Numbered from the stretch's first letter, positions 17,978-26,790 are shown. The stretch: 64,000 bases of DNA from an uncultured Candidatus Melainabacteria bacterium (GCA_934691935.1 CAKUTH010000001.1:248001-312000); one strand, 5' to 3'. Notes: generated by a model from the sequence alone, not told the origin. Translations and numbers: made by a program.

Positions 17978-18658
17978 TTAATATGTCATTTCCCAGCCAT
18001 CGTCAATTATTTGTCCTAGGTAGCTTTCATCTCCTGGAGAAGCAACGACATCACCATTCGGTCTGACATCCATAAAGAATAAATCTCTACCGTAAATATT
18101 TGGACCTTGTGTTCCATTTATATCTACCTCAATAGAAATAACAGCACCTGCGGCTGCACCTGCGTTATTAATCACATCATCTTCATTTACATTTCCGTCG
18201 GCGTTAACATCACTATCTGCAGGACGTTGGCTTGCCAGTCCAGTACTAAGACAAATTGCAGCTCCACTTGGCAAAGTCGCTGTAACATCACATTCCCAAC
18301 CTACTAATGATGTATCATCTGAGCCATCCATGTGGGCGTAACTTGAAGCGAAACAACCAACATATCTTCCATTGCAATTTTTTGCTATTTTAAAATAATT
18401 ATTCACGAAATTTTCCAATGCAGTTTTATTACCAATTAGACGAGATTCACTCATACTAACCAATCGGTTATCCGTCATAAATGTTTGTACCGCCTGTCCA
18501 ACTTCATTATACACTTTGCGCAATTGAGTAACGTATACCTGACGTTGATAATTTTTCACCAAACTTGGGATTGTCATAGCAGAAACAACTCCAATAATCC
18601 CTAAAGTAACCAAGACTTCCGCCAAGGTAAAACCAAAATGTTTGTTAATTTTTAGCAT
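17978..18658 (-). CDS. Type IV pilin-like protein with an EF-hand/dockerin-like calcium loop
   Basis: A 226-residue prepilin with leader and FGFTLAEVLVTLGIIGVV head, the DINGTQGPNIYGRDLF signature and C-terminal DDGWEMTY. Unlike its paralogues it carries DVNADGNVNEDD, encoded at 18176-18211. This fits the 12-residue D-x-N-x-D-G-x-x-x-x-x-D calcium loop of EF hands and dockerins, set in an inserted stretch before the signature. It probably binds Ca2+ on the surface. An AGGA site lies upstream of the ATG; the radical SAM gene is upstream on the same strand, 12 bp away. Confidence 0.87.
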   Translation of the reverse strand: MLKINKHFGFTLAEVLVTLGIIGVVSAMTIPSLVKNYQRQVYVTQLRKVYNEVGQAVQTFMTDNRLVSMSESRLIGNKTALENFVNNYFKIAKNCNGRYVGCFASSYAHMDGSDDTSLVGWECDVTATLPSGAAICLSTGLASQRPADSDVNADGNVNEDDVINNAGAAAGAVISIEVDINGTQGPNIYGRDLFFMDVRPNGDVVASPGDESYLGQIIDDGWEMTY

Positions 18659-18670
18659 AAATAATCCTTT

Positions 18671-20068
18671 CTACTTTCTCAATAATAAATTTATTCCCGC
18701 TGTAAAGTAACTTTTAACTTCTGCAAACGAACGAATTCTTGTCAACATTTTTAAAATATACAGAGGTCTTAAATAAAATCTTTTTATAGCTGATTTATGC
18801 AACTCAAAAACTCTATCACGCGTCAAATTATGAGTATTAACTGCTGGGTAAAAATACGCATTTTCAAAAGAGGTTTCCTTGTCAAACAAATCATGCTCTT
18901 TGGCATATTCGTAAAATCTTGAACCAGGAAGCGGTGTCGCAGTATAAAAACTGATAAAATCGCTATCCAGTTCAATAGCAAATCTAATCGTTTCTTCAAC
19001 AGTTTCTTCACTTTCCCAAGGCAAACCGATTACAAAATAGTTATAAATTCTAATTTTTGCATCTTTAAAGGTTTTCACTGTACGTCTTACATCATCAAGA
19101 GTGATTTTTTTACCCATTTTTTCAAGCATATATTGAGAACCGCTTTCTACACCAATGCTTACTAAGCGACAGCCCGATTTATACATCATTTTTGCCATTT
19201 CATCATCTGCAGTATCGGCTCTTGTATTTGCAGACCAAGTTATTTTCAAACCACTGTCAATAATTGCCTGACACAACGCCATAGTCCAGTTTTTGTCCAA
19301 ATTAAAAATATCAGACCAAAACACAAAGTTTGTAATATTGTATTTTTCAACGCATTCTTTTAATTCTTCAACAATATTTTCAACACTTCGTCTACGAACC
19401 TTAGCTCCCGAAACAGGTGTTGCTAAGCAAAAGAAACAATGGAACGGACATCCGCGCGCAACTTTTACAACCGCTTGAACCTTATTGTTGTCTGGACGTC
19501 TGTAAATTGTATTATCTACAAGATGACGTGCTGGGAACGGAATTTCATCAAGATTATCAATAAAAGGTCTAACACCAGAGAATTTAATCTGTCCATCTTC
19601 CCTGTAATAAATTCCCAAAGGTTTTTCAACCCCTTGTAAAATCTCTTTTAGAGTATCTTCCGCTTCGCCAAAAATCACAATATCAAGCGCTTCATGATTT
19701 TTCAAAATATCTTCCGATTTAGTTAAAAATATCGCGCCTTTCGCTATTGTCACAACATTTGGCAATATATCTTTTGCAATCTTTAAAGCATCCAAATCGT
19801 GTTCTAAAGTCGGTGTTGCAACATTTACAACCAAATAATCTGGTTTAAATTCTTTCAAATCTTCAACCAAATCTCCGCCCTGACTATAATCACAAATTTT
19901 TGCCTCAAATCCTTCTTTTTCCGCCACTGACGCCAAATACATCAAATCAGTAGGAGGCAATGGCGGGATTACCAACAACTCTTTTGTCGGCTGTTGACAT
20001 CTGTCCTCTCTGTTAAGAACTGGTGAGGGTGGGTAAATCAAAAATATTTTTTTCTTGTTATCAGACAT
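18671..20068 (-). CDS. B12-binding-domain radical SAM protein
   Basis: 465 residues. The N-terminal cobalamin-binding-like domain includes LIYPPSPV and EAKICDY. The radical SAM core has CPFHCFFC (Cys-x3-Cys-x2-Cys for the 4Fe-4S cluster) near residue 206, then the IGVESGSQYMLEKMGK segment common to this superfamily. The C-terminal part has ATPLPGSRFYEYAKE. Members of this class act in lipid, hopanoid or antibiotic modification; the substrate cannot be told here. It overlaps the transporter gene upstream by 8 bp, so the two are translationally linked. Confidence 0.9.
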   Translation of the reverse strand: MSDNKKKIFLIYPPSPVLNREDRCQQPTKELLVIPPLPPTDLMYLASVAEKEGFEAKICDYSQGGDLVEDLKEFKPDYLVVNVATPTLEHDLDALKIAKDILPNVVTIAKGAIFLTKSEDILKNHEALDIVIFGEAEDTLKEILQGVEKPLGIYYREDGQIKFSGVRPFIDNLDEIPFPARHLVDNTIYRRPDNNKVQAVVKVARGCPFHCFFCLATPVSGAKVRRRSVENIVEELKECVEKYNITNFVFWSDIFNLDKNWTMALCQAIIDSGLKITWSANTRADTADDEMAKMMYKSGCRLVSIGVESGSQYMLEKMGKKITLDDVRRTVKTFKDAKIRIYNYFVIGLPWESEETVEETIRFAIELDSDFISFYTATPLPGSRFYEYAKEHDLFDKETSFENAYFYPAVNTHNLTRDRVFELHKSAIKRFYLRPLYILKMLTRIRSFAEVKSYFTAGINLLLRK

Positions 20069-21446
20069 TTTGAACCTTTTCTTTAATTGTATTTGCTAAA
20101 ACAGTTGCAATAGCCAAGCATACTGCACCGATTATAAATGCGTATTCCCAATGGTAATTAATATATTCAGATCCCATAGTAAATGAGCATTTTGAAATTA
20201 CCCACGCAACTAATGTACAAACAAACACTTGAGGACCTGCAATGAAGATATTAAAAATTCCCATAACAGAGCCTTCAGTACCTTTTTTAATAAATTGAGA
20301 AAGCATTGCAAACGGCAAAGCACAAATACTTGCCCAACCGATACCTGCCAATCCCATCAAACATACAACAGCTTTTGGATTTTTTGAGAAAAACATTCCC
20401 ATATACGCCAAAATCATTGTGAGTAATGAAATTATATGGACTTTTTTGTTTGAATATTTAGCTGATAAAATTCCGATTGGAATTGCAACCAAAAAACAAA
20501 CCAAATTGAATACTGCAAAACAAATAGAAGAAAAATTTGTTCCAGCAAGAGTAGCATTCGCATACAACTCTTTTGTACTGTTAAGCGCAGTTGTTAAATC
20601 TGGCACACAATAAATTGTATGAACAGCATATTGCGTAAAGAAAATCATCATACACATAGTGCCAATCCACGTAAAAAATTGCATTGTACAAATTTTTGAA
20701 ACTTCAGGCGACATCGCAAAAAAGTCTTTTAAAGATTGCCAAAATGACACATTACTATGTTCTGTTTCTTGCACATCTTCCTGTTTTTCTGATTTTTTAC
20801 CTTCTTTTATTGTTACACAAGTCCATATCATACCAAGTGTAAACGCCAAACCTGCCATCACAAATTGCGCTGGAATAGACATTTGATACCCGAACGCCCA
20901 TTTCAAAAACGGTGCAGTACCAGCAGCCACAACTGAACCCAAACCGATTGCCAAACTTATATAAGAATTTGCCAATGAATGTTGTTCTTCTGGCACAACG
21001 TCAGGAACTAAAGCTCTATAAGGGCCTTGAGCAACATTTACGCATGCATCAATTACCCAAATCATTATTGCAGCAATAAGCAATGCCGTTAAAGCAGGTA
21101 ACTCAATCCCTGTGATTTTTTGCAAAACATTTGCAACAGATGCTGAATTTGGAAAAATCCACAAAGCCAAAGATGCCAATATTGCGCCACCTAACAAATA
21201 TGGTCTGCGTCTGCCTAACGGTGAAACAGTTTTGTCACTCAACGCACCAATCAACGGTTGAACCACCATGCCTGTAAAAGGCCCTGCAAGCCAAATTAAT
21301 CCGTAGATAAAAGGCGAAGCTCCCAACCCTTCTGTCACAGGCCCTGAAAGGATTATTCTCATCTGCCAAGCAAATTGTAATCCAAAAAATCCCAATGCAA
21401 AATTTAAGAATTGAGCAGTTGTAAATTTTTTCATTTCATTATTCAT
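20061..21446 (-). CDS. MFS transporter, GPH/SLC45-like sugar cation symporter
   Basis: A 461-residue protein with about 12 membrane helices. The loop GALSDKTVSPLGRRRPYLL between helices 2 and 3 is the signature of sucrose/SLC45-type and GPH symporters, pointing to uptake of a sugar or glycoside with H+ or Na+. GGGGAGA precedes the ATG. The overlap with the B12-radical SAM gene implies a shared regulation that known families do not explain. Confidence 0.85.
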   Translation of the reverse strand: MNNEMKKFTTAQFLNFALGFFGLQFAWQMRIILSGPVTEGLGASPFIYGLIWLAGPFTGMVVQPLIGALSDKTVSPLGRRRPYLLGGAILASLALWIFPNSASVANVLQKITGIELPALTALLIAAIMIWVIDACVNVAQGPYRALVPDVVPEEQHSLANSYISLAIGLGSVVAAGTAPFLKWAFGYQMSIPAQFVMAGLAFTLGMIWTCVTIKEGKKSEKQEDVQETEHSNVSFWQSLKDFFAMSPEVSKICTMQFFTWIGTMCMMIFFTQYAVHTIYCVPDLTTALNSTKELYANATLAGTNFSSICFAVFNLVCFLVAIPIGILSAKYSNKKVHIISLLTMILAYMGMFFSKNPKAVVCLMGLAGIGWASICALPFAMLSQFIKKGTEGSVMGIFNIFIAGPQVFVCTLVAWVISKCSFTMGSEYINYHWEYAFIIGAVCLAIATVLANTIKEKVQNV

Positions 21447-21511
21447 TTAATCTCTCCCCAAAAATTATCTATACAATTTTAGCCCGAACCAAGCCCGTAG
21501 TCAACAATATT

Positions 21512-22393
21512 TCAATATATTTCAATCAATTCTTTCAGCACTTTATTGTAAGGAACATCAATGTTATGTTTTTTGCCAAGTTTAATCATTACACCAGCAA
21601 AAATATCGACTTCAGTTTTCCTGCCAGCTTCGACATCCTGAAGCATTGAAGTTTTGCCTTCTGGACACATCTTATTCAAACTCAAAAGAGCTTCATCCAC
21701 CATTGTTTCGGTATTTTTTACCCCTTCCGCTTTCGCAATCGTTTGAACCTCTTTCATGACATTTTTAACAAACGACATACAACGTTCGTTGTTAAGCATT
21801 TGTCCAAATGTATAACCCAAAAGCGCAGTAGTTTGGTTTGAGGACACATTCAACATATATTTTAGCCACATTGAATGAATTATATCATCAGGAATATCAT
21901 AGTTTATACCTTTTTTGTCAAAATAATTTTTGACTCTCTCAATATTTTTGTTATCATCAGGTGAACCAAAAACTATTGTGTTCACCCCGTCTTGCGTAAT
22001 ATGTCGACCAACCCTAACTGCGCTATGCCCGATAAAATAAGAATAAAGCACCTTATCTGCGCCATATTTATCTATCAAAAGTTTTTCACTCGTAACTCCA
22101 TTTAGCAACGATAAAATTACAGTATTTTCTCCAACAAAATTTTTGATATTTTCAACAGCTTGTTCAAATCCATCAGATTTTGTCGCAATAATAATCAAAT
22201 CAGCTTTAAATACATTATCATCAGGCAAAATATAATGAGGATTTAATAATTCTCCATTAAAATATGTAGGATTTTTCTTATATCTTTCTAATCGGTCTTT
22301 GTCTACAAGAACTCGTGCATCCTTTATTTTAGCAACATAAATGCTACCTATAGCTCCGAGTCCGCAAATTAAAATATTCTTTATCTCTTTCAT
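21512..22393 (-). CDS. panE: 2-dehydropantoate 2-reductase (ketopantoate reductase)
   Basis: It reduces ketopantoate to pantoate with NADPH in coenzyme A synthesis. It has an N-terminal Rossmann motif (ILICGLGAIGSIYVAKI) and the ILSLLNGVTSEKLL segment. The catalytic Lys lies in SMWLKYMLNVSSNQTTALLGYTFG, and the C-terminal helical domain has SMLQDVEAGRKTEVD. I start at the ATG at 22393 (293 residues) instead of a TTG 36 nt upstream, because the family begins right at the Rossmann strand. Confidence 0.92.
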   Translation of the reverse strand: MKEIKNILICGLGAIGSIYVAKIKDARVLVDKDRLERYKKNPTYFNGELLNPHYILPDDNVFKADLIIIATKSDGFEQAVENIKNFVGENTVILSLLNGVTSEKLLIDKYGADKVLYSYFIGHSAVRVGRHITQDGVNTIVFGSPDDNKNIERVKNYFDKKGINYDIPDDIIHSMWLKYMLNVSSNQTTALLGYTFGQMLNNERCMSFVKNVMKEVQTIAKAEGVKNTETMVDEALLSLNKMCPEGKTSMLQDVEAGRKTEVDIFAGVMIKLGKKHNIDVPYNKVLKELIEIY

Positions 22394-22444
22394 ACAATAA
22401 ACTTTAACATTTCGTAACCCAAAAAGCAATTTCTTAAGAAAAAA

Positions 22445-22460
22445 ATACTTTATATAAGAG
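22445..22460 (+). promoter_or_regulatory. Shared ATACTTTATATA box (copy 1), upstream of the HD-domain gene
   Basis: ATACTTTATATAAGAG lies 33 nt before the ATG of the HD-domain gene. The same 12-base core occurs before 49964 and 59233, and a close variant before 60923. Confidence 0.4.
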
Positions 22461-22492
22461 TAGTGTAGTTAAATTTGTAGTGTAGTAACTTA

Positions 22493-23275
22493 ATGGGATT
22501 TGAAATCAACAGACCGCTAAGTGTGGGCGGAATAAATCCGAATATTTACGTTAACCAAAACCACAAGTACAATAGTGGCTTTGGCAATACTTTGAACGCT
22601 GATACATTTGAGCAAACCTCAATTGACAGGTTCACAACTGAAACTGCAATAAAAAGAATGATTGCAAACAACCCGAGGGTAAGAAATATAGTAAGCCAAT
22701 ACAACCCTGAGTTAAAACTTAACCTAATAGAATTGAAAGAACTTTTGGAAAACCATGCCATAGATACTAAAAATATTACAAAAGGTATAGTTGAAAATTT
22801 ACCTTATTCAATACAAACAAAAATTGATTTAAAAGCAATTCAAGATGCATCTTATTTGCATGATTTAGGCAAAGTTTTAATACCTTCTGAAATTTTGAAC
22901 AAACCCGCCAAACTTGATGAACGTGAGCAAAAAATCATGCAAACACATTCTGAAGTAAGCTATGAATTATTGAAAAACAGCGGTTTAAATAACAAAACAC
23001 TTAGCCTAATCCGCAACCACCACCAAAACGCGAAGCATACAGGCTATCCGTGGGTTAACAAAGACTTTAACGCAGATATAAATTTGCAAATTTTATCAAT
23101 TGCCGATAAATACTCTGCATTGACTGAAAATAGGATTTATAAAGCTCCACTAACCCCAAAAGAAGCTCTGACAATAATTTACCAAGACGTAAAAGAAGGT
23201 AAATTACATCCAATAGTTTTCAAAGCACTAGTAAATTACGCCAAAACCACAACCCCTGAACGTGTTGTTGTGTAG
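22493..23275 (+). CDS. HD-GYP-like phosphohydrolase domain protein
   Basis: 260 residues. After an Asn-rich N-terminal ~40 residues (no signal peptide), the HD domain shows YLHDLGKVLIPSEILNKPAKL (residue ~120), THSEVSYELLKNSG, NHHQNAKHTGYP and LSIADKYSALTENRIYK. This order matches HD-GYP cyclic-di-GMP phosphodiesterases, but the GYP motif region is NHHQNAKHTGYP, without the usual HHE and DGxGYP, so activity on c-di-GMP is uncertain. The gene is preceded by the ATACTTTATATA box. Confidence 0.8.
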   Translation: MGFEINRPLSVGGINPNIYVNQNHKYNSGFGNTLNADTFEQTSIDRFTTETAIKRMIANNPRVRNIVSQYNPELKLNLIELKELLENHAIDTKNITKGIVENLPYSIQTKIDLKAIQDASYLHDLGKVLIPSEILNKPAKLDEREQKIMQTHSEVSYELLKNSGLNNKTLSLIRNHHQNAKHTGYPWVNKDFNADINLQILSIADKYSALTENRIYKAPLTPKEALTIIYQDVKEGKLHPIVFKALVNYAKTTTPERVVV

Positions 23276-23294
23276 AATAGCTACAAATACGTAA

Positions 23295-24143
23295 TTAATA
23301 ATTTATCTTCCAACCGTCACGCATAATCATATCAATGCAAGAATAACCAGTTTCTTTGCATTGTGCCTTTATATAACTTTTGGGAGCTCCATATCCCCAA
23401 GGACGTACTGCATTCTTGTCAAAATCAACATAGAAAAAAAATACATCTTTGCCAATAGTATTTGGTTGCTTTGTGCCGTTTATATCTACATAAACATTTT
23501 GACGAGATGTGTACACAGGGTCGTGCTTAACTCGATTTCCTTCTTCATCGTATTCATCATGCCAAGTCATAATATTAACATAATAAGTTGTTCCATCTGC
23601 AGTTGAGAAAAATACTCTGCCATATCTAAAATCAGTATAAATACTAATATCTTGAAGTAAGCCATTATAATATTTATACATTGATTTATTATCATTAAGT
23701 TTTGGATTACGTACAGTAATAATTTGTGCCCCTTTGAAATATGGCATCCAATAAGTACCGAAAAACTCTTTAACGTCACTCTCTGTCACCTTTGAGCCCG
23801 ACTGAAGTCCTACAGGTCCATTATCCGCAATAGATTTTTGAACAACTTGTCCAAGAGTTGAATATGCTTTTTTAAGCTGAGTTACAGTAACCTGTTTTTT
23901 GTAATTTTGAATTACACTAGGCAACGTCAACGCCGCCACAACTCCGATGATACCAAGGGTGATTAAAACTTCTGCTAATGTAAAGGCTATCTTGCGACTT
24001 TTTCTGGCACATTTTCCCTCTACCTCAAGGGGCGAGGATAATATATGGTCATTCTGAGGGACGAGGGAAAAGTTTCGTAACTTCTTACTAACTTCCTTAC
24101 TTCCTAACTTACTTACATTGGAGCTTAAAGCCCCCCCCCCCAT
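23295..24143 (-). CDS. Type IV pilin-like protein with an abnormal N-terminal extension behind a G11 tract
   Basis: The C-terminal part is a normal prepilin of this window: FTLAEVLITLGIIGVV, then DINGTKQPNTIGKDVFFF and C-terminal RDGWKINY. Cleavage would be after Ala (KIA|FTLAEV), where paralogues have Gly. About 50 residues precede it, encoded by low-complexity sequence that looks like an intergenic repeat (SSPLEVEG, palindromic CCTC/GAGG blocks). The ATG at 24143 sits directly on an 11-base G run (minus strand), has no ribosome site, and may not be the true start; see the upstream ORF at 24125-24232. The gene may be phase-variable or off in this isolate. Confidence 0.7.
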   Translation of the reverse strand: MGGGALSSNVSKLGSKEVSKKLRNFSLVPQNDHILSSPLEVEGKCARKSRKIAFTLAEVLITLGIIGVVAALTLPSVIQNYKKQVTVTQLKKAYSTLGQVVQKSIADNGPVGLQSGSKVTESDVKEFFGTYWMPYFKGAQIITVRNPKLNDNKSMYKYYNGLLQDISIYTDFRYGRVFFSTADGTTYYVNIMTWHDEYDEEGNRVKHDPVYTSRQNVYVDINGTKQPNTIGKDVFFFYVDFDKNAVRPWGYGAPKSYIKAQCKETGYSCIDMIMRDGWKINY

Positions 24144-24232
24144 GGGGTTCTATCCCTTGTGGTGCAAGGGTTTTTAAGTGTATGTAAATCTCTTAAATCT
24201 TCCATCTCGTCAACTCCGTGTTCTATATCCAT
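24125..24232 (-). CDS. Short upstream ORF ending just after the poly-G tract; candidate out-of-phase 5' part of the prepilin gene
   Basis: An ATG at 24232 opens 35 codons (starting MDIEHGVDEMED) that read through the G11 run (24131-24141) and stop at TAA just after it. Adding one G, or removing two, would join this frame to the prepilin at 23295-24143 without a stop. A good promoter lies exactly in place: TTGAAA (24262-24267), 17 bp, CATAAT (24239-24244), then 6 nt to the ATG, the leaderless spacing seen elsewhere in the window. Confidence 0.5.
   Translation of the reverse strand: MDIEHGVDEMEDLRDLHTLKNPCTTRDRTPWGGGL
24131..24141. repeat. Homopolymeric C11/G11 tract
   Basis: Eleven C on the plus strand (G on the coding strand) in an otherwise AT-rich genome, between an upstream start codon and a prepilin head. 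Tracts of this length are known to slip during replication in bacteria and serve as on/off switches. Confidence 0.9.
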
Positions 24233-24238
24233 ATATTT

Positions 24239-24267
24239 ATTATGACATATTTGGCAAGATTTTTCAA
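24239..24267 (-). promoter_or_regulatory. Promoter upstream of the poly-G prepilin locus
   Basis: TTGAAA, 17-bp spacer and CATAAT, each one base from consensus; the -10 ends 6 nt before the ATG at 24232. Confidence 0.55.
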
Positions 24268-24305
24268 GAGTGGCGGGCTACATTACGCAACTTCTTACTT
24301 TCTCT

Positions 24306-24602
24306 CTAAAAATGCATGTCAAATGAGGACGGTGAGCCATTGACCTTTTCGTCTTCCATACGCATTGCAGAACCAATTGTAAAACTTTCTGCAAAAAGTT
24401 TATTGATTTTATACGTCAAATCCCCACTAAAAACTTCTTCATTTTCTTCTAAAAATTTGAACAACGGTTCTGTTGGAGATTTTACCAAATTTCCAATTGT
24501 ATCTCCAGCTTGTTTTAATGTTCGTTCACCAAACTCTGGAACTTTTACGTTCATGCCAAACGGTTTATATGGTCTGTTAAATGAAGCACCTGTATCTGCC
24601 AT
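24306..24602 (-). CDS. Small hypothetical protein
   Basis: A 98-residue soluble protein that I do not recognise. The N-terminus is basic and aromatic (SFNRPYKPFGMNVKVPEFGERT), followed by two amphipathic helices (TLKQAGDTIGNLVKSPTEPLF and LTYKINKLFAESFTIGSAM). AAAAGGA precedes the ATG, supporting translation. It is immediately upstream of the poly-G prepilin locus on the same strand. Confidence 0.55.
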   Translation of the reverse strand: MADTGASFNRPYKPFGMNVKVPEFGERTLKQAGDTIGNLVKSPTEPLFKFLEENEEVFSGDLTYKINKLFAESFTIGSAMRMEDEKVNGSPSSFDMHF

Positions 24603-24684
24603 AATTATATCCTTTTTTATATATAAATATAATCGGCAGGTTTTACAGAATTATTTAATAATCTATGACAAACTTTTACAATTG

Positions 24685-25761
24685 TTAATAAATTTCTTTT
24701 GGAGGCAAGCCAAATTTTAATCTGCTTATATCTAAATCAATAACCCCGCCACTAGCACGATACAACGCCTCTTTCAACTTAATTACATATTCAGAATTAA
24801 CGCTTGTCACACCTTTGTTTACAAGTTTAATTATTTGATTTATCTGTTTTTGAGCATTTTGGGGCATATCAGGGTGAGCTTTAATTTGCTCAATCATTGG
24901 ACGACAACCTCTTTCCCAGTTATCTTGCGCACATTCAATTGCATAGTTATATACACTATCTGCACCACCTTCTGCACGAGGTTTTATATGTTCAATCGTG
25001 CCAACAGAGCGTTCGAGTAATCTTACAGCTATTTCTCGATTACTTTTTCTTGCGTATTTAATAATAAATGCTTCAAATTCTGTTGTAGAAGAAGGTAATT
25101 TTTCTGCTAATGCTAATAAATTTGTTTGATGAACTGTACCTAAATCTTTTGAATATTTATATATTTGCCCGATAAACTTTTTCCTTCCAAATGTAACTTT
25201 TGGAACTCGTCCATACATTTCGTCATAACTTTGTTGTAAAATTTCATCCAACTCCGTCAATTTTTCTTTCGGCAAATGCTTTTGAGAATAATCGTATATT
25301 TCTCCAAAAATTTCACTTTGTTTAGCAATAAGTTTTACTTCTAAATTTTTAGTCTTTGTTGCCAATAATTTTGACAAATTCTTTTCAGGATATTCTTTTT
25401 CCAAGCTAACCAAGAGTCTAAAAACCTTTTTTTCTAACGGTTTCATGTATTTTTCAAAATAACCTAACGTTTTAAGTATTTTATGAGAAGAACCATTGAA
25501 CAACTTTTTCGAGTCCATTTCTGAAATCACATTAGGGTCAATCATTCTTTTCCCGCAACAAAGGCATGTAACACCTTGCCCAGCAAGTCTTGTAACCGCA
25601 TTACGCCCATTTGAAGAATATACTCTTACTCTTGGAATTTTGCCTGTAAATTCTACAGTATCGGCTGCCAGTTGAGTATTCGCATACAGAGGATAGTTTT
25701 GTTTGTTATTCTCTACATTATTGACCTGTGGTTTAAATAATAATATTGGATTAATTCGCAT
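24685..25761 (-). CDS. HNH-endonuclease-like protein, tandem paralogue 1 (degenerate zinc half)
   Basis: About 358 residues from the ATG at 25761; the longer TTG start is rejected because a TATTGT -10 box ends 6 nt before this ATG. The N-terminus carries VEFTG, then a CLCCGKRMIDP zinc-knuckle-like motif. A long helical insert follows, then GTIEHIKPRAEGGADSVYNY, the layout of an HNH beta-beta-alpha-metal core (His followed by Asn). The expected C-x-x-C after it is IECAQDNWERGC, so one Cys is displaced. It is clearly homologous to the next gene. It may be a nuclease or a zinc-binding structural protein. Confidence 0.6.
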   Translation of the reverse strand: MRINPILLFKPQVNNVENNKQNYPLYANTQLAADTVEFTGKIPRVRVYSSNGRNAVTRLAGQGVTCLCCGKRMIDPNVISEMDSKKLFNGSSHKILKTLGYFEKYMKPLEKKVFRLLVSLEKEYPEKNLSKLLATKTKNLEVKLIAKQSEIFGEIYDYSQKHLPKEKLTELDEILQQSYDEMYGRVPKVTFGRKKFIGQIYKYSKDLGTVHQTNLLALAEKLPSSTTEFEAFIIKYARKSNREIAVRLLERSVGTIEHIKPRAEGGADSVYNYAIECAQDNWERGCRPMIEQIKAHPDMPQNAQKQINQIIKLVNKGVTSVNSEYVIKLKEALYRASGGVIDLDISRLKFGLPPKEIY

Positions 25762-25812
25762 ACAAATACAATACGCGTAATTCAAAAATTTTGCTATTTT
25801 ATTAAAATTTGG

Positions 25813-26760
25813 TTACAATCGACTAATGTCTAAATCAATAATTCCGTCAGAATGAAAATAAAACATATTTTTCAAATTTTCGATATATTCTCGCTTACAT
25901 ACACCTTCCTTACACAACAAAATCAATTTATCCATCTGAATTTGAGCATTTTCTGGCATATATGGATTTTCTTCAATTTGAACACTCAATGGATAATGGT
26001 GTCTGGAATTGTTGCAATAAGTACATTCAAGAGCAAAGTTTAGGGAATTATTTTCTCCATTCATGCATTTAGGTTGAAGATGTTCAAAAGTTCCAACCGC
26101 AGGGTGAACGAGATTAAGAGCGATTATTCGCGAACTTTTTCTGGCATTTTTAACAACAAAAGCGCAAACTTCATCACTAGATCTTGGCAAACGCCGTGCA
26201 ATAGTAATTATTTCCTCTTTTATTTTTTTGTTTTCAATATTTTTACAAATATTTTTGAGTTTGTGAATAAAAATCCGCCTGCTAAAAGGTTTGTGTGGTT
26301 CGGGGTCAAATATAATATCATTAGTTTTTATGATTAATTTTCGTAATGCTCGTGCCGTTTTTTTAGGTAAAACTCGTCTGTAAAAACTGATTTTATTAAA
26401 TATTGAGCTTTGAATTTTTACAAGAGCAAGTTCATGTACATCTTTTTTTAATTCTAAAAGTTCTTTGAAATTTTTGTTTGGATATTTTGTCGCCATACTT
26501 TTAAACATATTAAACACCTGCCTTTCTACAGGGTGCATAATATTTTCAAAAGGTTCTAAAACAGATATTGCATCTTCAGCACAACCTGATAATCTGATAT
26601 CATCCAACAACTGTGTATAAATATCAGGATGCAACATTTCCATACCGCAACACGGGCAAGGTATGTGAAAATTGAACAAATTCTTCAACTCACGACGCGT
26701 GAGCGGGATTTCTTTGCATTTAAAAGAAATATTTTCAGCTTTTACAATTTTCTTTTCCAT
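25813..26760 (-). CDS. HNH-endonuclease-like protein, tandem paralogue 2
   Basis: 315 residues, the same layout as the downstream paralogue: CPCCGMEMLHPDIYTQLL near the N-terminus, a helical region of ~150 residues, then GTFEHLQPKCMNGENNSLNFALECTYCNNSR. Here the HNH core is complete (His, Asn, C-x-x-C and CNN), so this copy is the better candidate for an active metal-dependent nuclease. Both end with DGVIDLDISRL-like tails (here DGIIDLDISRL). It lies 51 bp upstream of paralogue 1 and 30 bp from the gene at 26791, all on one strand. Confidence 0.65.
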   Translation of the reverse strand: MEKKIVKAENISFKCKEIPLTRRELKNLFNFHIPCPCCGMEMLHPDIYTQLLDDIRLSGCAEDAISVLEPFENIMHPVERQVFNMFKSMATKYPNKNFKELLELKKDVHELALVKIQSSIFNKISFYRRVLPKKTARALRKLIIKTNDIIFDPEPHKPFSRRIFIHKLKNICKNIENKKIKEEIITIARRLPRSSDEVCAFVVKNARKSSRIIALNLVHPAVGTFEHLQPKCMNGENNSLNFALECTYCNNSRHHYPLSVQIEENPYMPENAQIQMDKLILLCKEGVCKREYIENLKNMFYFHSDGIIDLDISRL

Positions 26761-26790
26761 TTCAAATATATTATTCCCAGATTTTAGGAA

